In this document: positions 35,270 to 44,543 of the stretch, piece by piece | How the letters are laid out: every line of letters begins with the position of its first letter | How positions within the stretch are numbered: position 1 is the first letter of the stretch | DNA from: Austropuccinia psidii | Taxonomy: Eukaryota; Basidiomycota; Pucciniomycetes; Pucciniales; Sphaerophragmiaceae | DNA: 64,000 bases | Assembly: GCA_023105745.1 (NCBI GenBank) | Contig: JALGQZ010000013.1 | Coordinates: 19,505,105-19,569,104 of the forward strand | Direction: 5' to 3' | Position numbers and translations under genes: made by a program | The notes under the pieces: generated by a model | The model's database searches: none | Told to the model about the DNA's origin: nothing | The model's input: only the letters and a program-made list of their open reading frames with translations

Positions 35270-38200
35270 TCAGGCTTGTGGCCTTCTTTCATGTTTAAAT
35301 CTTCTCAAGAGTTTATCTGAGTCAGGTATTTCTGATTCTGCCATCCATTCATCTTCATGTACTGGATTTCTATATCTGACAAGATATTCTCTTTGATTTT
35401 TACCTCTAAGTCTCCTTTCTTTAATCACTTTCTTTATCTTTTTGTCTTCATTCTGTTCCACAGGTGGTACAGTTAAAGGAGTTGGGTTCCTTAAAGGAAA
35501 CAATTCTTTATCAGCTGGTTGATAAGGCTTTATCAAGCTGACTGGAAATGTGGGGTGTTTATTTTCCAATTCACCACTCAATTCCACTTGAATTGCATTG
35601 GTTCCATGTAAAGCAACAATAACAAAAGGTCCTACATAAGAATCTTTAAGTTTCTTTGGGCCTTTGATATTATTAAAATTCAAGGTTGAAACTAAAACTA
35701 AGTCCCCTACTTTGAAGGCTGGTACTTTATGACTCTTGTCCCACTTCTGTTTTGCATAATCAAAAGCATCATCCATACTTTGTTTTGCATGATGTTTTAC
35801 TTTATCAAGCATTATCTTGAAGCTGGAAGCTGTAGGATGAATGTCAATCAAGTCTTTCCTCAGTGTGTCTGCTGGGAGTCTTGGATTCCATCCTTTCTCT
35901 AACATAGCAGGAGTTTGTCCTGTGGAAGAATGGACTGATGTCTTGTATGCCAATTCTAATGCAGATATCAGAGTGCACCAGTCATGGGTAAAGCCATCTG
36001 AGTCTTTGAATTCTAATCCATAAGCACAGAATCTCCTGATCATGTCTTCTAAAGTTTGAATCATCCTCTCTGCTAGCCCATCTGTTTGAGGGTGATATGC
36101 TGTAGAGAATGATAACTTAGTCCCAAACAATCTATGAAGATTGGTCCAAAGTGCAGATGTGAATTTGGGATCTCTGTCACTTATTATATTCTTAAATAAT
36201 CCTGTATTAGAAATAACTCTACTCCATAAAAGAAGAGCTGTATCCATAGCAGTGTCATCTTTATGACATGGTAAGAATATGGGAGTTTTGCTATATCTGT
36301 CTACAATGACTAAGCAAGCATTATAACTTTTGTCACCACTTGGAGGAAGTGCTGTGACCCAATCCATGTGAACAACTTCCCAAGGGGATTTTGGTTCTTG
36401 AATATGGATCATTAATCCAAATTTCTTGCCTGTACTCCTGTTGGCTTTTTGGAATCTATCACAGGTATGGCAATACTCAATGGTTTCTTTTCTCCAAGAT
36501 GGCCACCATGCACAGTTCTTTACTTTTTCAAGTGTCCTGTCTTCTGATAGGTGTCCAGAGTAAATGCTATCATGGCATTCATGAAGAATGGTATTGATAA
36601 GCAATCTACTACACAGTGTCATTACACAAGAATGTTTTGTTCTATGGTAAATAATTCCATCAAACAAGTGAAATCTTCCTTCAGAATAGGAATTTTTCCA
36701 AACTTCATCTAGTGCATTAACCAAAGATGTGTCTTTGCAGTCTTTATCTAATAAAGAAGTCAAGATATGGAAATTCTTGTCTTGTTTATAGGACTCTCTG
36801 ACCTCTTCAAAGAATTCAGTCCCAATATCAGTTATGTTAATTCCTTCAATTGGAATCTGTGGTTCAGTTTCCAAAGCTACATAAGCTGGGTTATCAGGAG
36901 TGTTGGCTAAAGCCCATCTACTAAGTCCATCAGCATTCTTGTGAATGTTTCCTGCTTTATGAACTATAGTCATGTTTCCTCTATATTCTTGAATGGCTAT
37001 TTGCCATCTCAACATATGTCTGTTGGGAGTTTTCATGTTAAGAAGTGACTTTACAGCATTACAGTCAGTTATTACTTCAAAAACACTGCCATCAAGGTAA
37101 TAGTGTAATTTCTCAAGTGCCCATACCAAACATAAGCACTCCATTTGGCTTGCACCATATCTGGCTTCTGTTGGTTTGATTTGCCTTGAGATATAACAAA
37201 CTGGTCCTTCTGTAGGTTTGTCATCAATAATTTGGACTTGATGTAGGGCTGCCCCTAATCCATCTCCACATGCATCAATGTACAACTTAAAAGGAATATT
37301 CCAGTCAGGCATGAGGAGTAAAGGTGCTTCTGTAAGGGCTTTCTTTATCTTCTCATAAGCTTTAATTCTTTCCTGTGTCATCTCAAATACAGTCTGTTGA
37401 TCACAGATTCTATAGAGTGACTTGGCTAGAATTGCAAAATCTTTCAAGTGTTGCCTATAGTAACTAGCAAATCCAAAAAAAGACATCATTTCTTTTTTAT
37501 TCTGGGGTATTGGCTTAAGTAACACTGCTGCCACTTTATTTTTGTCAATACCCAAGCTCAAGCCAGAAACAACATGTCCTAATGCTTTGAGTTCTTCAAA
37601 ACCAAAATTGCATTTATTAAGTGAAATTTTCATGTTCACTTCTGCAACTTTATGAAGTACTCTTGCAAGTCTTTCAAGGTGCAAAGACCATGAGTCAGAA
37701 CATATAATAATATCATCAATATAAATGATAAGCCATCCTTCAGACAGTTCTGTGGGGAAGATGGTATTCATCATTCTTTGATAATGAGATGGAGCATTTT
37801 TAATGCCAAATGGCATTCTAAGATCCTCATAAATACCACAGTGAGTGATAATTCTAAGTAATTTCCTAGCTTTAGGCGTCAAAACATTTTGATGGAAGCC
37901 TTTTAATGCATCCATTGATGTTATATACTTGGCTTTAGACAATTGAGTCAAGGTTTCTTGGATTCTAGGGATTGGATACCTATCTGGAACTGTGTAGGTA
38001 TTCAAAGCTCTAAAATCTCCAACCATTCTTGACTTATCATTATGCCATGCAATAATAACAGGTGTTGTTACTTCAACTTCTTCATTATGGCCTACTTTCC
38101 TTAGCACACCAAGTTGGATCAACTCTTGGATATGTTTTTCCAAGGCTTCTCTAGCTCTGGGACTGGCTGGATAAGCTGGTCTTCTAAGTACTGGAGGATA

Positions 38201-39310
38201 TGGTCTATCAATATTAAGAGTAATATCAATTTCATGTCCTCTTATAGCACCTAATGGTTCATTATCAGATGCAAATGCATTATTGTATATATATAATACA
38301 TCAATAAGTTCATTCCTCATCTTTGGTGATAATGATGGATTAATTTGTGCTTCAACAAGTTGTTTAGACACAAATTCATCTTTATAAGTATCTTTGACAG
38401 AAGATACTACAGATATCTGTTTTGGCATATTGGAGAAAGCAAATTTTTGCCTTTTGTTATCTCCAATTGTGAAATATCTGTCTTTATGGTTATTTATATC
38501 AATACCATAAATATTCAAGTAATCATTTCCAAGAATGATGTGCTGAGATGTGCAATTATCCATTACTACAATCTCAGTTTTCATTCTTACACTTCCTGCT
38601 GGATGTGGGAATACAATATTAGTGTCCAATATGCCCAAGGGGTACATATTGTTACTGGCACTACTGAATTGTACACCTTCTATTGGCAATAGATGGTTTT
38701 TCCATTCAGGAAGTATAATTTGGAGATAGTCTTTGCCAACACAAGTGCAAAATGCCCCTGTATCCAAATTAACTTTGGCTTCAATATCACCCATCAGAAC
38801 TGATGTGATACATGATGCTTCAGAAGTATAACCCTTTCCTTTAGCAGGTTTTGTTTTACACATCCTGGCATCTTGGATATTGATCAGGTTGCAGCAATCC
38901 TCACTGTACTGTGGCAAGTGGGTATGGACTTCTGTGACCTCAAAGAAAGCTGAAATGTTTTCAATGGGATAGTCCTCCACTGGTGTATCTTCAGAGACTG
39001 CAGAATCTTGATCAGACTCTTCTTTCTCTTCAGTACACTGAATCTCCTCAATGATTTGAACTTCATTGATCTTTGTCTTCTTAGGGCAAGTGTTGGCTAA
39101 ATGTGAAGTACTTCCACATTTATGACACTTCAAGACAGGTCTCTCTGGTCTTCTTTCCTCTCTAGGAATCTTTGAGACTATTTTGGACTCTATTGGGTTT
39201 CTAATCCAAGTCTTACCAATTCTTGTTCTGGTAATGATATCTTTCATAGCATTAATGTAGTCCTCTGTTGAACAGGGTTCCACACATCTGCTTTTGATAG
39301 CATGTTCTAG
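35270..39310 (-). CDS. Element C Pol: zinc knuckle, protease, RT, RNase H, integrase, chromodomain
   Basis: Open from just behind the gag stop to 35,270, about 1,346 codons. In order: zinc knuckle [14 protein letters not shown], protease [10 protein letters not shown] with [15 protein letters not shown] and YIDDIII, RNase H ([38 protein letters not shown]), integrase [15 protein letters not shown], core [19 protein letters not shown] and [10 protein letters not shown], and C-terminal chromodomain [22 protein letters not shown]. The catalytic residues of PR, RT, RNase H and integrase are all visible. The last Cys of the integrase zinc site is Phe (CDRF; CERC in B). It is in the same frame as Gag, so a Gag-Pol fusion is expected; the methionine-like start near 39,283 is a GTG and not a real start. 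Confidence 0.93.
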   Translation of the reverse strand, partial: LEHAIKSRCVEPCSTEDYINAMKDIITRTRIGKTWIRNPIESKIVSKIPREERRPERPVLKCHKCGSTSHLANTCPKKTKINEVQIIEEIQCTEEKEESDQDSAVSEDTPVEDYPIENISAFFEVTEVHTHLPQYSEDCCNLINIQDARMCKTKPAKGKGYTSEASCITSVLMGDIEAKVNLDTGAFCTCVGKDYLQIILPEWKNHLLPIEGVQFSSASNNMYPLGILDTNIVFPHPAGSVRMKTEIVVMDNCTSQHIILGNDYLNIYGIDINNHKDRYFTIGDNKRQKFAFSNMPKQISVVSSVKDTYKDEFVSKQLVEAQINPSLSPKMRNELIDVLYIYNNAFASDNEPLGAIRGHEIDITLNIDRPYPPVLRRPAYPASPRAREALEKHIQELIQLGVLRKVGHNEEVEVTTPVIIAWHNDKSRMVGDFRALNTYTVPDRYPIPRIQETLTQLSKAKYITSMDALKGFHQNVLTPKARKLLRIITHCGIYEDLRMPFGIKNAPSHYQRMMNTIFPTELSEGWLIIYIDDIIICSDSWSLHLERLARVLHKVAEVNMKISLNKCNFGFEELKALGHVVSGLSLGIDKNKVAAVLLKPIPQNKKEMMSFFGFASYYRQHLKDFAILAKSLYRICDQQTVFEMTQERIKAYEKIKKALTEAPLLLMPDWNIPFKLYIDACGDGLGAALHQVQIIDDKPTEGPVCYISRQIKPTEARYGASQMECLCLVWALEKLHYYLDGSVFEVITDCNAVKSLLNMKTPNRHMLRWQIAIQEYRGNMTIVHKAGNIHKNADGLSRWALANTPDNPAYVALETEPQIPIEGINITDIGTEFFEEVRESYKQDKNFHILTSLLDKDCKDTSLVNALDEVWKNSYSEGRFHLFDGIIYHRTKHSCVMTLCSRLLINTILHECHDSIYSGHLSEDRTLEKVKNCAWWPSWRKETIEYCHTCDRFQKANRSTGKKFGLMIHIQEPKSPWEVVHMDWVTALPPSGDKSYNACLVIVDRYSKTPIFLPCHKDDTAMDTALLLWSRVISNTGLFKNIISDRDPKFTSALWTNLHRLFGTKLSFSTAYHPQTDGLAERMIQTLEDMIRRFCAYGLEFKDSDGFTHDWCTLISALELAYKTSVHSSTGQTPAMLEKGWNPRLPADTLRKDLIDIHPTASSFKIMLDKVKHHAKQSMDDAFDYAKQKWDKSHKVPAFKVGDLVLVSTLNFNNIKGPKKLKDSYVGPFVIVALHGTNAIQVELSGELENKHPTFPVSLIKPYQPADKELFPLRNPTPLTVPPVEQNEDKKIKKVIKERRLRGKNQREYLVRYRNPVHEDEWMAESEIPDSDKLLRRFKHERRPQA

Positions 39311-40972
39311 TTATCCTCCACACTTCCTTAATATTTTCATATTAATCATAGTGTCAGACATATCTGGATGTAAAGCAGATAATCTGTCTTTTTGTTTGAA
39401 GAACCAAGTAAGTGGTTTGTCTTTTTCTGAGTTAAAAATGGCACTTTCAAAAGCATTCTCCATTTTAAACCTCCAAGAATTATTGGCCCATTTGGTAATC
39501 ACTTCAGATTTCCACCCAGACCAGTCATGTCTTCCATGATCTATTCTCATCTTGTAATACCATTTCTTTGCAGTCTTGGTAAACAAACAATGTAATTTTC
39601 CTACTATGATTTCATCAGGTATATTAAAGTCTTCTTGCAACATATCAATAGTCCTGATGAATTCAATATGGTTGTATTCTCCCTCACCAGAGAATGTTGG
39701 CCATTCTTCTAATTTTGGAATATCCTTTGCAGTAATAACATTTTCTCCTAAGAATGGAGTTAAACTCTCTTTAACAGAAAGTTTTTCTTCAGTCATAGGT
39801 GTAGAATGCCTTGGCATATGTGGTTCATGATTCTTATGAATTTGCTCCACACTTGCAATTATTTCATTCTTTAATTTATGCCTCTCACTATCACTTTTTG
39901 CTAAATGTATAGCAAATTGATTGGAATTCTTAACTATTTGTAAGACATGGTCTTCAAGAGTTTTAAGTCTATCATTTACTTTAAAAATGGAAGGATCCTC
40001 TGTGTCATTATTTTGACATTGGGTCTCAATTCTATCACAAGCATTGCTAATTGACTCAAGGGTGACAGTTGTCAATTGATGCCAATCAGAATGTTGCTTG
40101 TCACTTTTCTTTAAATCATTGATGTCTAATGTAATTTGCTTTAACTCTGACTCAAGTTTGCCAATTTCTACATTAATACTTCTATGTACATCATTTATTT
40201 GCATGGAAAAGTCCTGTTCATCCTTTCCTGCTCCTTGGCTGTGAATTCCATAAGAGTTCTGGCCATATTGAAGACACTGTCCACTGCTGAAGGCTCCAAT
40301 CTGGGGATCCTGTACCCTTGTGGGTAAGGTCTGTGCCAATTGGCTTTGCCTTTGCCCTTGCCTTGATGGTTCTTGGGACCTTTCTGTTTCTTTTGAGGTC
40401 CTTTGGGCTTGTCCTTGGATGCTTCTGGAGCTGGTTTGGAGCTGGTAGATGCCACTGGTGCCTCTGTCTCCAAAGTTGGAGTCATTTCCAACTCTTTCTT
40501 CTGGTCTATGGATAAAAGACTTTGGTTCTTCAACCAATTCTTTATCTTTTTGACCTTGTCTTTGCAAGACAGGGGGCTCCAACCTCCTAAGAGTTCTATG
40601 GTCTTCTCCTGACCCAGAAAGCTCTTGATGTGTAAGTAGGAGTTCATGGCCCCCTGCAAAAGGCTTGGGCAGATTTCCCACTCCTCTTCTTTGGCTGCTC
40701 TGAACCAATTTTTGTACTGGCTCTGATATATTTCTATTGCTGCCACTTGAAAATGGTTCAGCCCTGGAAATATTATCATAAATTAGTTCAGGCTCAGAAT
40801 TCACGTCAAAATCTGTTGGTACAGACCTTGGGGAATGGGGGGCAACTCTGGCATCCTCCAGATGTGTCTTTCTTGTGGAAGATTTGGCACTTCTGGATTT
40901 GGTCTTGCCTCTTCCTTGTCCACATCCATCTGGCTGGACTGAATAGTTGCTTCCATTTCTGGTATGCACCAT
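39311..40972 (-). CDS. Element C Gag
   Basis: From ATG 40,972 (MVHTRNGSNY..) to TAA 39,311-39,313, 553 codons. The N-terminal 260 residues are Gln/Arg/Ser-rich and low in structure; this part overlaps the accessory ORF. Then comes a coiled-coil-like stretch (..IGKLESELKQITLDINDLKK..) and a capsid-like domain (..WPTFSGEGEYNHIEFIRTIDML.., ..WSGWKSEVITKWANNSW..). The TAA sits in a stop context TAA-CTA where D reads through with GAC and B with no stop, and the same frame continues into Pol. It is probably a recent nonsense change; read-through is possible. The start codon lies within a predicted intron, 14 nt before its 3' end. Confidence 0.88.
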   Translation of the reverse strand: MVHTRNGSNYSVQPDGCGQGRGKTKSRSAKSSTRKTHLEDARVAPHSPRSVPTDFDVNSEPELIYDNISRAEPFSSGSNRNISEPVQKLVQSSQRRGVGNLPKPFAGGHELLLTHQELSGSGEDHRTLRRLEPPVLQRQGQKDKELVEEPKSFIHRPEERVGNDSNFGDRGTSGIYQLQTSSRSIQGQAQRTSKETERSQEPSRQGQRQSQLAQTLPTRVQDPQIGAFSSGQCLQYGQNSYGIHSQGAGKDEQDFSMQINDVHRSINVEIGKLESELKQITLDINDLKKSDKQHSDWHQLTTVTLESISNACDRIETQCQNNDTEDPSIFKVNDRLKTLEDHVLQIVKNSNQFAIHLAKSDSERHKLKNEIIASVEQIHKNHEPHMPRHSTPMTEEKLSVKESLTPFLGENVITAKDIPKLEEWPTFSGEGEYNHIEFIRTIDMLQEDFNIPDEIIVGKLHCLFTKTAKKWYYKMRIDHGRHDWSGWKSEVITKWANNSWRFKMENAFESAIFNSEKDKPLTWFFKQKDRLSALHPDMSDTMINMKILRKCGG

Positions 40973-41182
40973 TTTCACGTCAGTTTAAAGATAAAAGGTG
41001 AAAATATAAGATAAAATACACACCTTTTGGTGGTAATTTAGCTTTCTCTGAGTTGAATAAGGTGCCTCTTTTAGCAATCTGCACCTCAATACTGTCTTCA
41101 GATTCTGCTTCTGAAGATTCTGGACTAGTTATAAATCTTTTACTGAGTCTGTTGCCAGCTGCACAGTATTTGATTAAAGACA
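40195..41182 (-). CDS. Element C spliced accessory ORF overlapping gag (intact)
   Basis: Predicted exons: 41,182-41,024, 40,958-40,827, 40,763-40,195. Introns: 41,023-40,959 (65 nt, GTGTGT..CTGAC..ACCAG) and 40,826-40,764 (63 nt, GTCTGT..CTAAT..TTCCAG). The first exon follows ..TTTTTTCTAG|TGTCTT, so a leader exon ending in A would supply ATG TCT; the leader donor is not certain here. The joined frame has no stop and about 286 residues. It has an acidic N-terminus, a middle with IYQSQYKNW..MNSYL..FLG..T..LLGGWSPL, a Lys/Gln-rich linker with KGKGKA, and a helix (..VFNMARTLMEFTAKEQERMN..). The middle and the end are conserved in D. No known domain. Probably cytoplasmic or RNA-binding, judged only by basic composition. 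Confidence 0.62.
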
Positions 41183-41550
41183 CTAGAAAAAATTATAAAA
41201 GAGAAAAATTATTTTTTAAACTTTTTAAAATATTTTTAAAGATTTTTTATAATTTTTATATTTTTTAATATAAAAAAAATTATTCTTTTTAAAGAAAAAA
41301 AATTAAAATTTAAGATTTTGAATAAAATTAATTCAGAGTAACTCAAAGAATAATTTTATAAGTTTTTGGATGTGAAAAAGCCACGTGTAAAAACAATATA
41401 AAATTAAACCAAATTCCTCAATGAAAAAGATTTTAAAACAATTTCAAAAATGAAAATATTTTAACTTCAAATTGAAAGAAAAAAAATTAATTAAATTAAT
41501 ATATTTTAGAGCTTAAAAATATATTAATTAAGGGTACAAGGTTCAAAAAA
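41183..41550 (-). other. Element C leader, non-coding
   Basis: Very AT-rich with T runs on the minus strand, between the primer-binding site and the accessory ORF. Possible donor sites ending in A (GTTAAT near 41,465; GTACTC near 41,342) are weak. Confidence 0.5.
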
Positions 41551-41566
41551 CACGGCCAGGCCCCCA
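41551..41566 (-). promoter_or_regulatory. Element C primer-binding site
   Basis: Minus strand TGGGGGCCTGGCCGTG, two bases behind the 5' LTR end ..CTTACA. The complementary tRNA 3' end would carry discriminator C73 and C61, compatible with tRNA-Pro. Confidence 0.7.
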
Positions 41567-41568
41567 AA

Positions 41569-43487
41569 TGTAAGATGTGACTATGAAACTGATGATAATA
41601 TTACTATTAATCAACAGTACTATGTCTGTTCTTATGAAATATAATAATAAAAATTCTTATAACCACAATTAAATAATTATAAAATTATTTCTTTCGCGTG
41701 TTATACACTACTAGTGATTATAACAGTGAGCAGTAATTGTCTACAAGAATCAATTACAAGAAGAATTTAATAATAAAAACTTCTTTTATTAAAATAATAA
41801 AATTATTTTAATATATAATTATCTTTTACAAGAATAATTATAAAGATAATTCTTGAAGAAAACTATTACTAGAGAAAAACTTTAAGAATTAAAGATAAAA
41901 GACTCACTAATACTCCAAAGCACTTATTGATAATAAAAGTAGAGAAATTTGACGTGGAATTGTGGATTTAAGGGATCAAAAGGATTTATAACAGTATTAC
42001 AACAATATATAGTTGGATTCTATGATTTCACGTCTTTCTGATTGATTCTGAAAGATTAAAACACTTAAGAATAGTTGAACTAATACTTACTTGTTGTTAA
42101 TAATGATTTAATAAATTGATAAGATGATGATTTGGAAAAAACAGCAAGAGAAGGCCTCTTTTAAGTCAACAACAGCTCACAGAGGCGTTCCATGGAGCAA
42201 ACTGAAAAACCAGTGAGTGAGAAAACAATAAACCCTTTTGGATTATTGATTGCATCATCAGTTGTCACGTAAGATTATCATAATTACTTAATTGATGCTT
42301 TTACGTGACTACCAACCCCAATATGGTTAAGAATAAAAGGAGTAACACTTGTAAATCTTCTTTTATTCTAAAATAATCATTGATTTCTCAAAGTTATCAA
42401 TGTTATTGCCAATTTCATCACAGGTTGTAATTGCTGTGAATTTTTGAAGATTCAGTGTTTCACGTAGAATAACAAAAAATGGACTGTAAGTAAAACTTTT
42501 AATTTTACTAGTAAAACTGTAATTCTTTTTGGTTGTACCATAGATAATACAGTTCTCATTTAGTCCTGAAAGTTTCAGAAAGATTCATTAAGAATTGTAT
42601 TTTTAATGAATTTTTGAAGTTTTTACCTCATTTCTACGTAGAATTGCAAATAGCAGTGTTTTGCTGGTTGCTATGAGGTAAATCAATGAATATGGGTCCC
42701 AAAAGGGTTTTAATTACTCTTTTGGGGTTTATCCATGGAAAGTCATTAGTAATTGACATGGTTACAGGAGTGTAAGTAGCTCATTACCTCCTTGGCACGT
42801 CAAAATAGCAGGTTATTTGCTATTTTCTGGTGTTTTACAGTAGTTGTAACTTGGTAACCAAGTTCCCAAAGAGTTTTAGTTTACCAATTAGGCTAAGATG
42901 AGCCATGGATCCATGCTCTGGAGCTATCCACGCCTCTGAGGCCTCAGAAGTTGGGTACCCTGGCTCTCTTTGATGTCTTTTGTCCCCCTTGCCTATTTTT
43001 TACGTCAAAATAGTAATTTAAGCTTAAAGTGAGATATCCACTATGGGTGTACCAAAAGTCCATGTAAGAATACCATGATATTAAGTGCTCAAAACATGCA
43101 TAACACTATTCTTAGTGTATATGTAACATGGGATTTCTCACTTTCCCATTATTTTGGCTAAAAATCAAGAAAAACAAAAATTTTCACGGATCTTTTATGT
43201 GGTATTAATGATGTGGTATTGAAGTATTTTCCATTTTACCACCTCAAATACTTAAATTGAGCTTATTCACTCTATGGAGCTACCCTAGGTGAATTTTTGT
43301 GTAGAATCCAAATTTGGTCTTAAATCCATGGATTTACTTACTCAATAAAAAGTTATTCATCTTTTCTGAAATTGAAAATGATGAATTTTGGATATATGCA
43401 TGACTTATGAGTTGTGCATAATTCAAAATTTCTCTTTAAGATAATTGTGGCCTATTTGGGTATGTAAAATATACCTCAAGGCTCACA
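41569..43487 (-). repeat. Element C 5' LTR
   Basis: 1,919 bp, TGTAAGATGTG to GGCTCACA. Full-length reference copy for this family in the window; its reverse complement recurs as a solo LTR at 61,331-63,251. Confidence 0.95.
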
Positions 43488-43492
43488 CTAGT

Positions 43493-44518
43493 ACTGACTT
43501 GTGGTTTGCAAACAGCCTGTATAGCTTGTATTGGGCCCAGATGTGGTTTTGAAACCACATCTGGGCGGTTTTTACCAATACCGGGTGAAAATTTTCATCT
43601 TGAGTGCTCACAGCCTGATTCTGACGTGTATGACGCGTAGAATGCTGTACAGAAACTGTATGAGACCCCAGTATTGACTGACATATGAGGTATTGAAGTG
43701 AAAACATGCTTCTTTGTCTATTTGACACCTCATATTCATGATTATGGGATATTATCCCATGGTAAGGCTGTATATGACAGCAGGTGGGATTTTAACCTTG
43801 AAAAAGCCATAACTTTGTCAATTCTTGAGATATCAACCTCATAATTGGTTCAGTGTGTAGCCCTGTATGTGCTCTACAAAATGGTACCTCATTTGATATG
43901 GGTATCATTAAATATGGCAAAGTTATCCCATGTACAAGATTTTTGACCATTGGCGTGTTTTTAGGCAAAAAGCTGTATTGAGCTTGTTTGCCCCATAACC
44001 TCTGCAGTAGTTGAGATATGGGAAAATGGATGAAATCAACAGATAGCCCTGATTGGGCTCTTTTCAAAAAGAATCCACTTCAGGTATCCCACACTAAAAC
44101 TGTAGAAGTTAGATGAGAGGTGAATGTTTTGTTCACCCTTATTTGGCCTGAAATTGACCATAACTCCAGTAATATTGGTGCTAGCTCAGTGTGGCTGGTA
44201 CCAATGGATAGCCCTGGCTCAGACCTTCATTTTGAGTACCCATTTGATGGGGTTAAGCTTCTCCTTCTAGATTTTAGATGAGAGGTGAAAATTAAGGTTT
44301 ATGATCAGCAATAACTTTGAGCAGGAATAACTTTGTTATTCCTAGTCCTATGGTGATGGGACTTATTTTTTCAAGAAGAGGTGAGTTTCCTCTTTCTTTT
44401 GATACCTTTTGAGCTGAATTGGCTCAGCTCCATGTTCTGGTGGTATCTTGGCTGTACCATTGGTTTATGGTATTTTGGCTGTCATGCTTGTGCTCTGGTT
44501 TTGAGTCACAGGCTGACA
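43493..44518 (-). repeat. Element B 5' LTR, second part
   Basis: Continues the B LTR behind element C and its second CTAGT copy, and ends ..GTCACAGGCTGACA at 44,518. Close to 24,668-25,638. It keeps about 60 bp near 43,797-43,850 ('aaaaagccataactttgtc..') that the left LTR lacks. Confidence 0.92.
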
Positions 44519-44543
44519 GCTGGCCAGTGGTTCCTACACTTTT

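Larger units (their letters stand above)
33344..43487 (-). mobile_element. Element C: nearly intact Ty3/gypsy chromovirus inserted in the element B 5' LTR
   Basis: 10,144 bp with LTRs 33,344-35,129 and 41,569-43,487 that start TGTAAGATG and end GGCTCACA, flanked by the exact duplication CTAGT (33,339-33,343 and 43,488-43,492). Internal order on the minus strand: primer-binding site, accessory ORF, gag, pol, polypurine tract. One in-frame stop between gag and pol and one integrase Cys change are the only coding defects seen. LTR near-identity marks it as the youngest full-length element here. Confidence 0.95.
24253..44518 (-). mobile_element. Element B: Ty3/gypsy chromovirus inserted in the element A 5' LTR
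   Basis: LTRs 24,253-25,638 and 32,930-33,343 plus 43,493-44,518 start TGTCAG (TCTCAG in the right copy) and end CTGACA. The exact 5-bp target duplication GCTGG lies at 24,248-24,252 and 44,519-44,523. The internal region, on the minus strand, has a primer-binding site, a spliced accessory ORF, gag-pol and a polypurine tract. The element carries a TRIM-like insert in integrase and element C in its 5' LTR. Without these it is about 9.6 kb. Stops and a frameshift make it non-autonomous. Confidence 0.93.
14348..44538 (-). mobile_element. Element A: degraded Ty3/gypsy chromovirus, host of nested elements B and C
   Basis: Two related direct repeats, 14,348-15,026 and 23,523-24,252 plus 44,519-44,538, flank a minus-strand gag-protease-RT-RNase H-integrase-chromodomain region. 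The right LTR is split 20 bp from its outer end by element B. The sequence CTTTT lies immediately outside both ends (14,343-14,347 and 44,539-44,543) and is the likely 5-bp target duplication; the left copy would then have lost its terminal TG. Without the nested insert the element is about 9.9 kb. All coding regions carry stops and frameshifts. An antisense ORF lies between pol and the 3' LTR. Confidence 0.85.

Noticed and set aside
38345..38692. 115-codon plus-strand ORF
   Set aside because: Lies wholly antisense to the intact pol frame of C and has no recognisable motif; a shadow frame.
35270..39283. Independent start of Pol at the first codon near 39,283
   Set aside because: That codon is GTG, and the frame continues upstream to the gag stop. 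Pol is expected as a Gag-Pol fusion.
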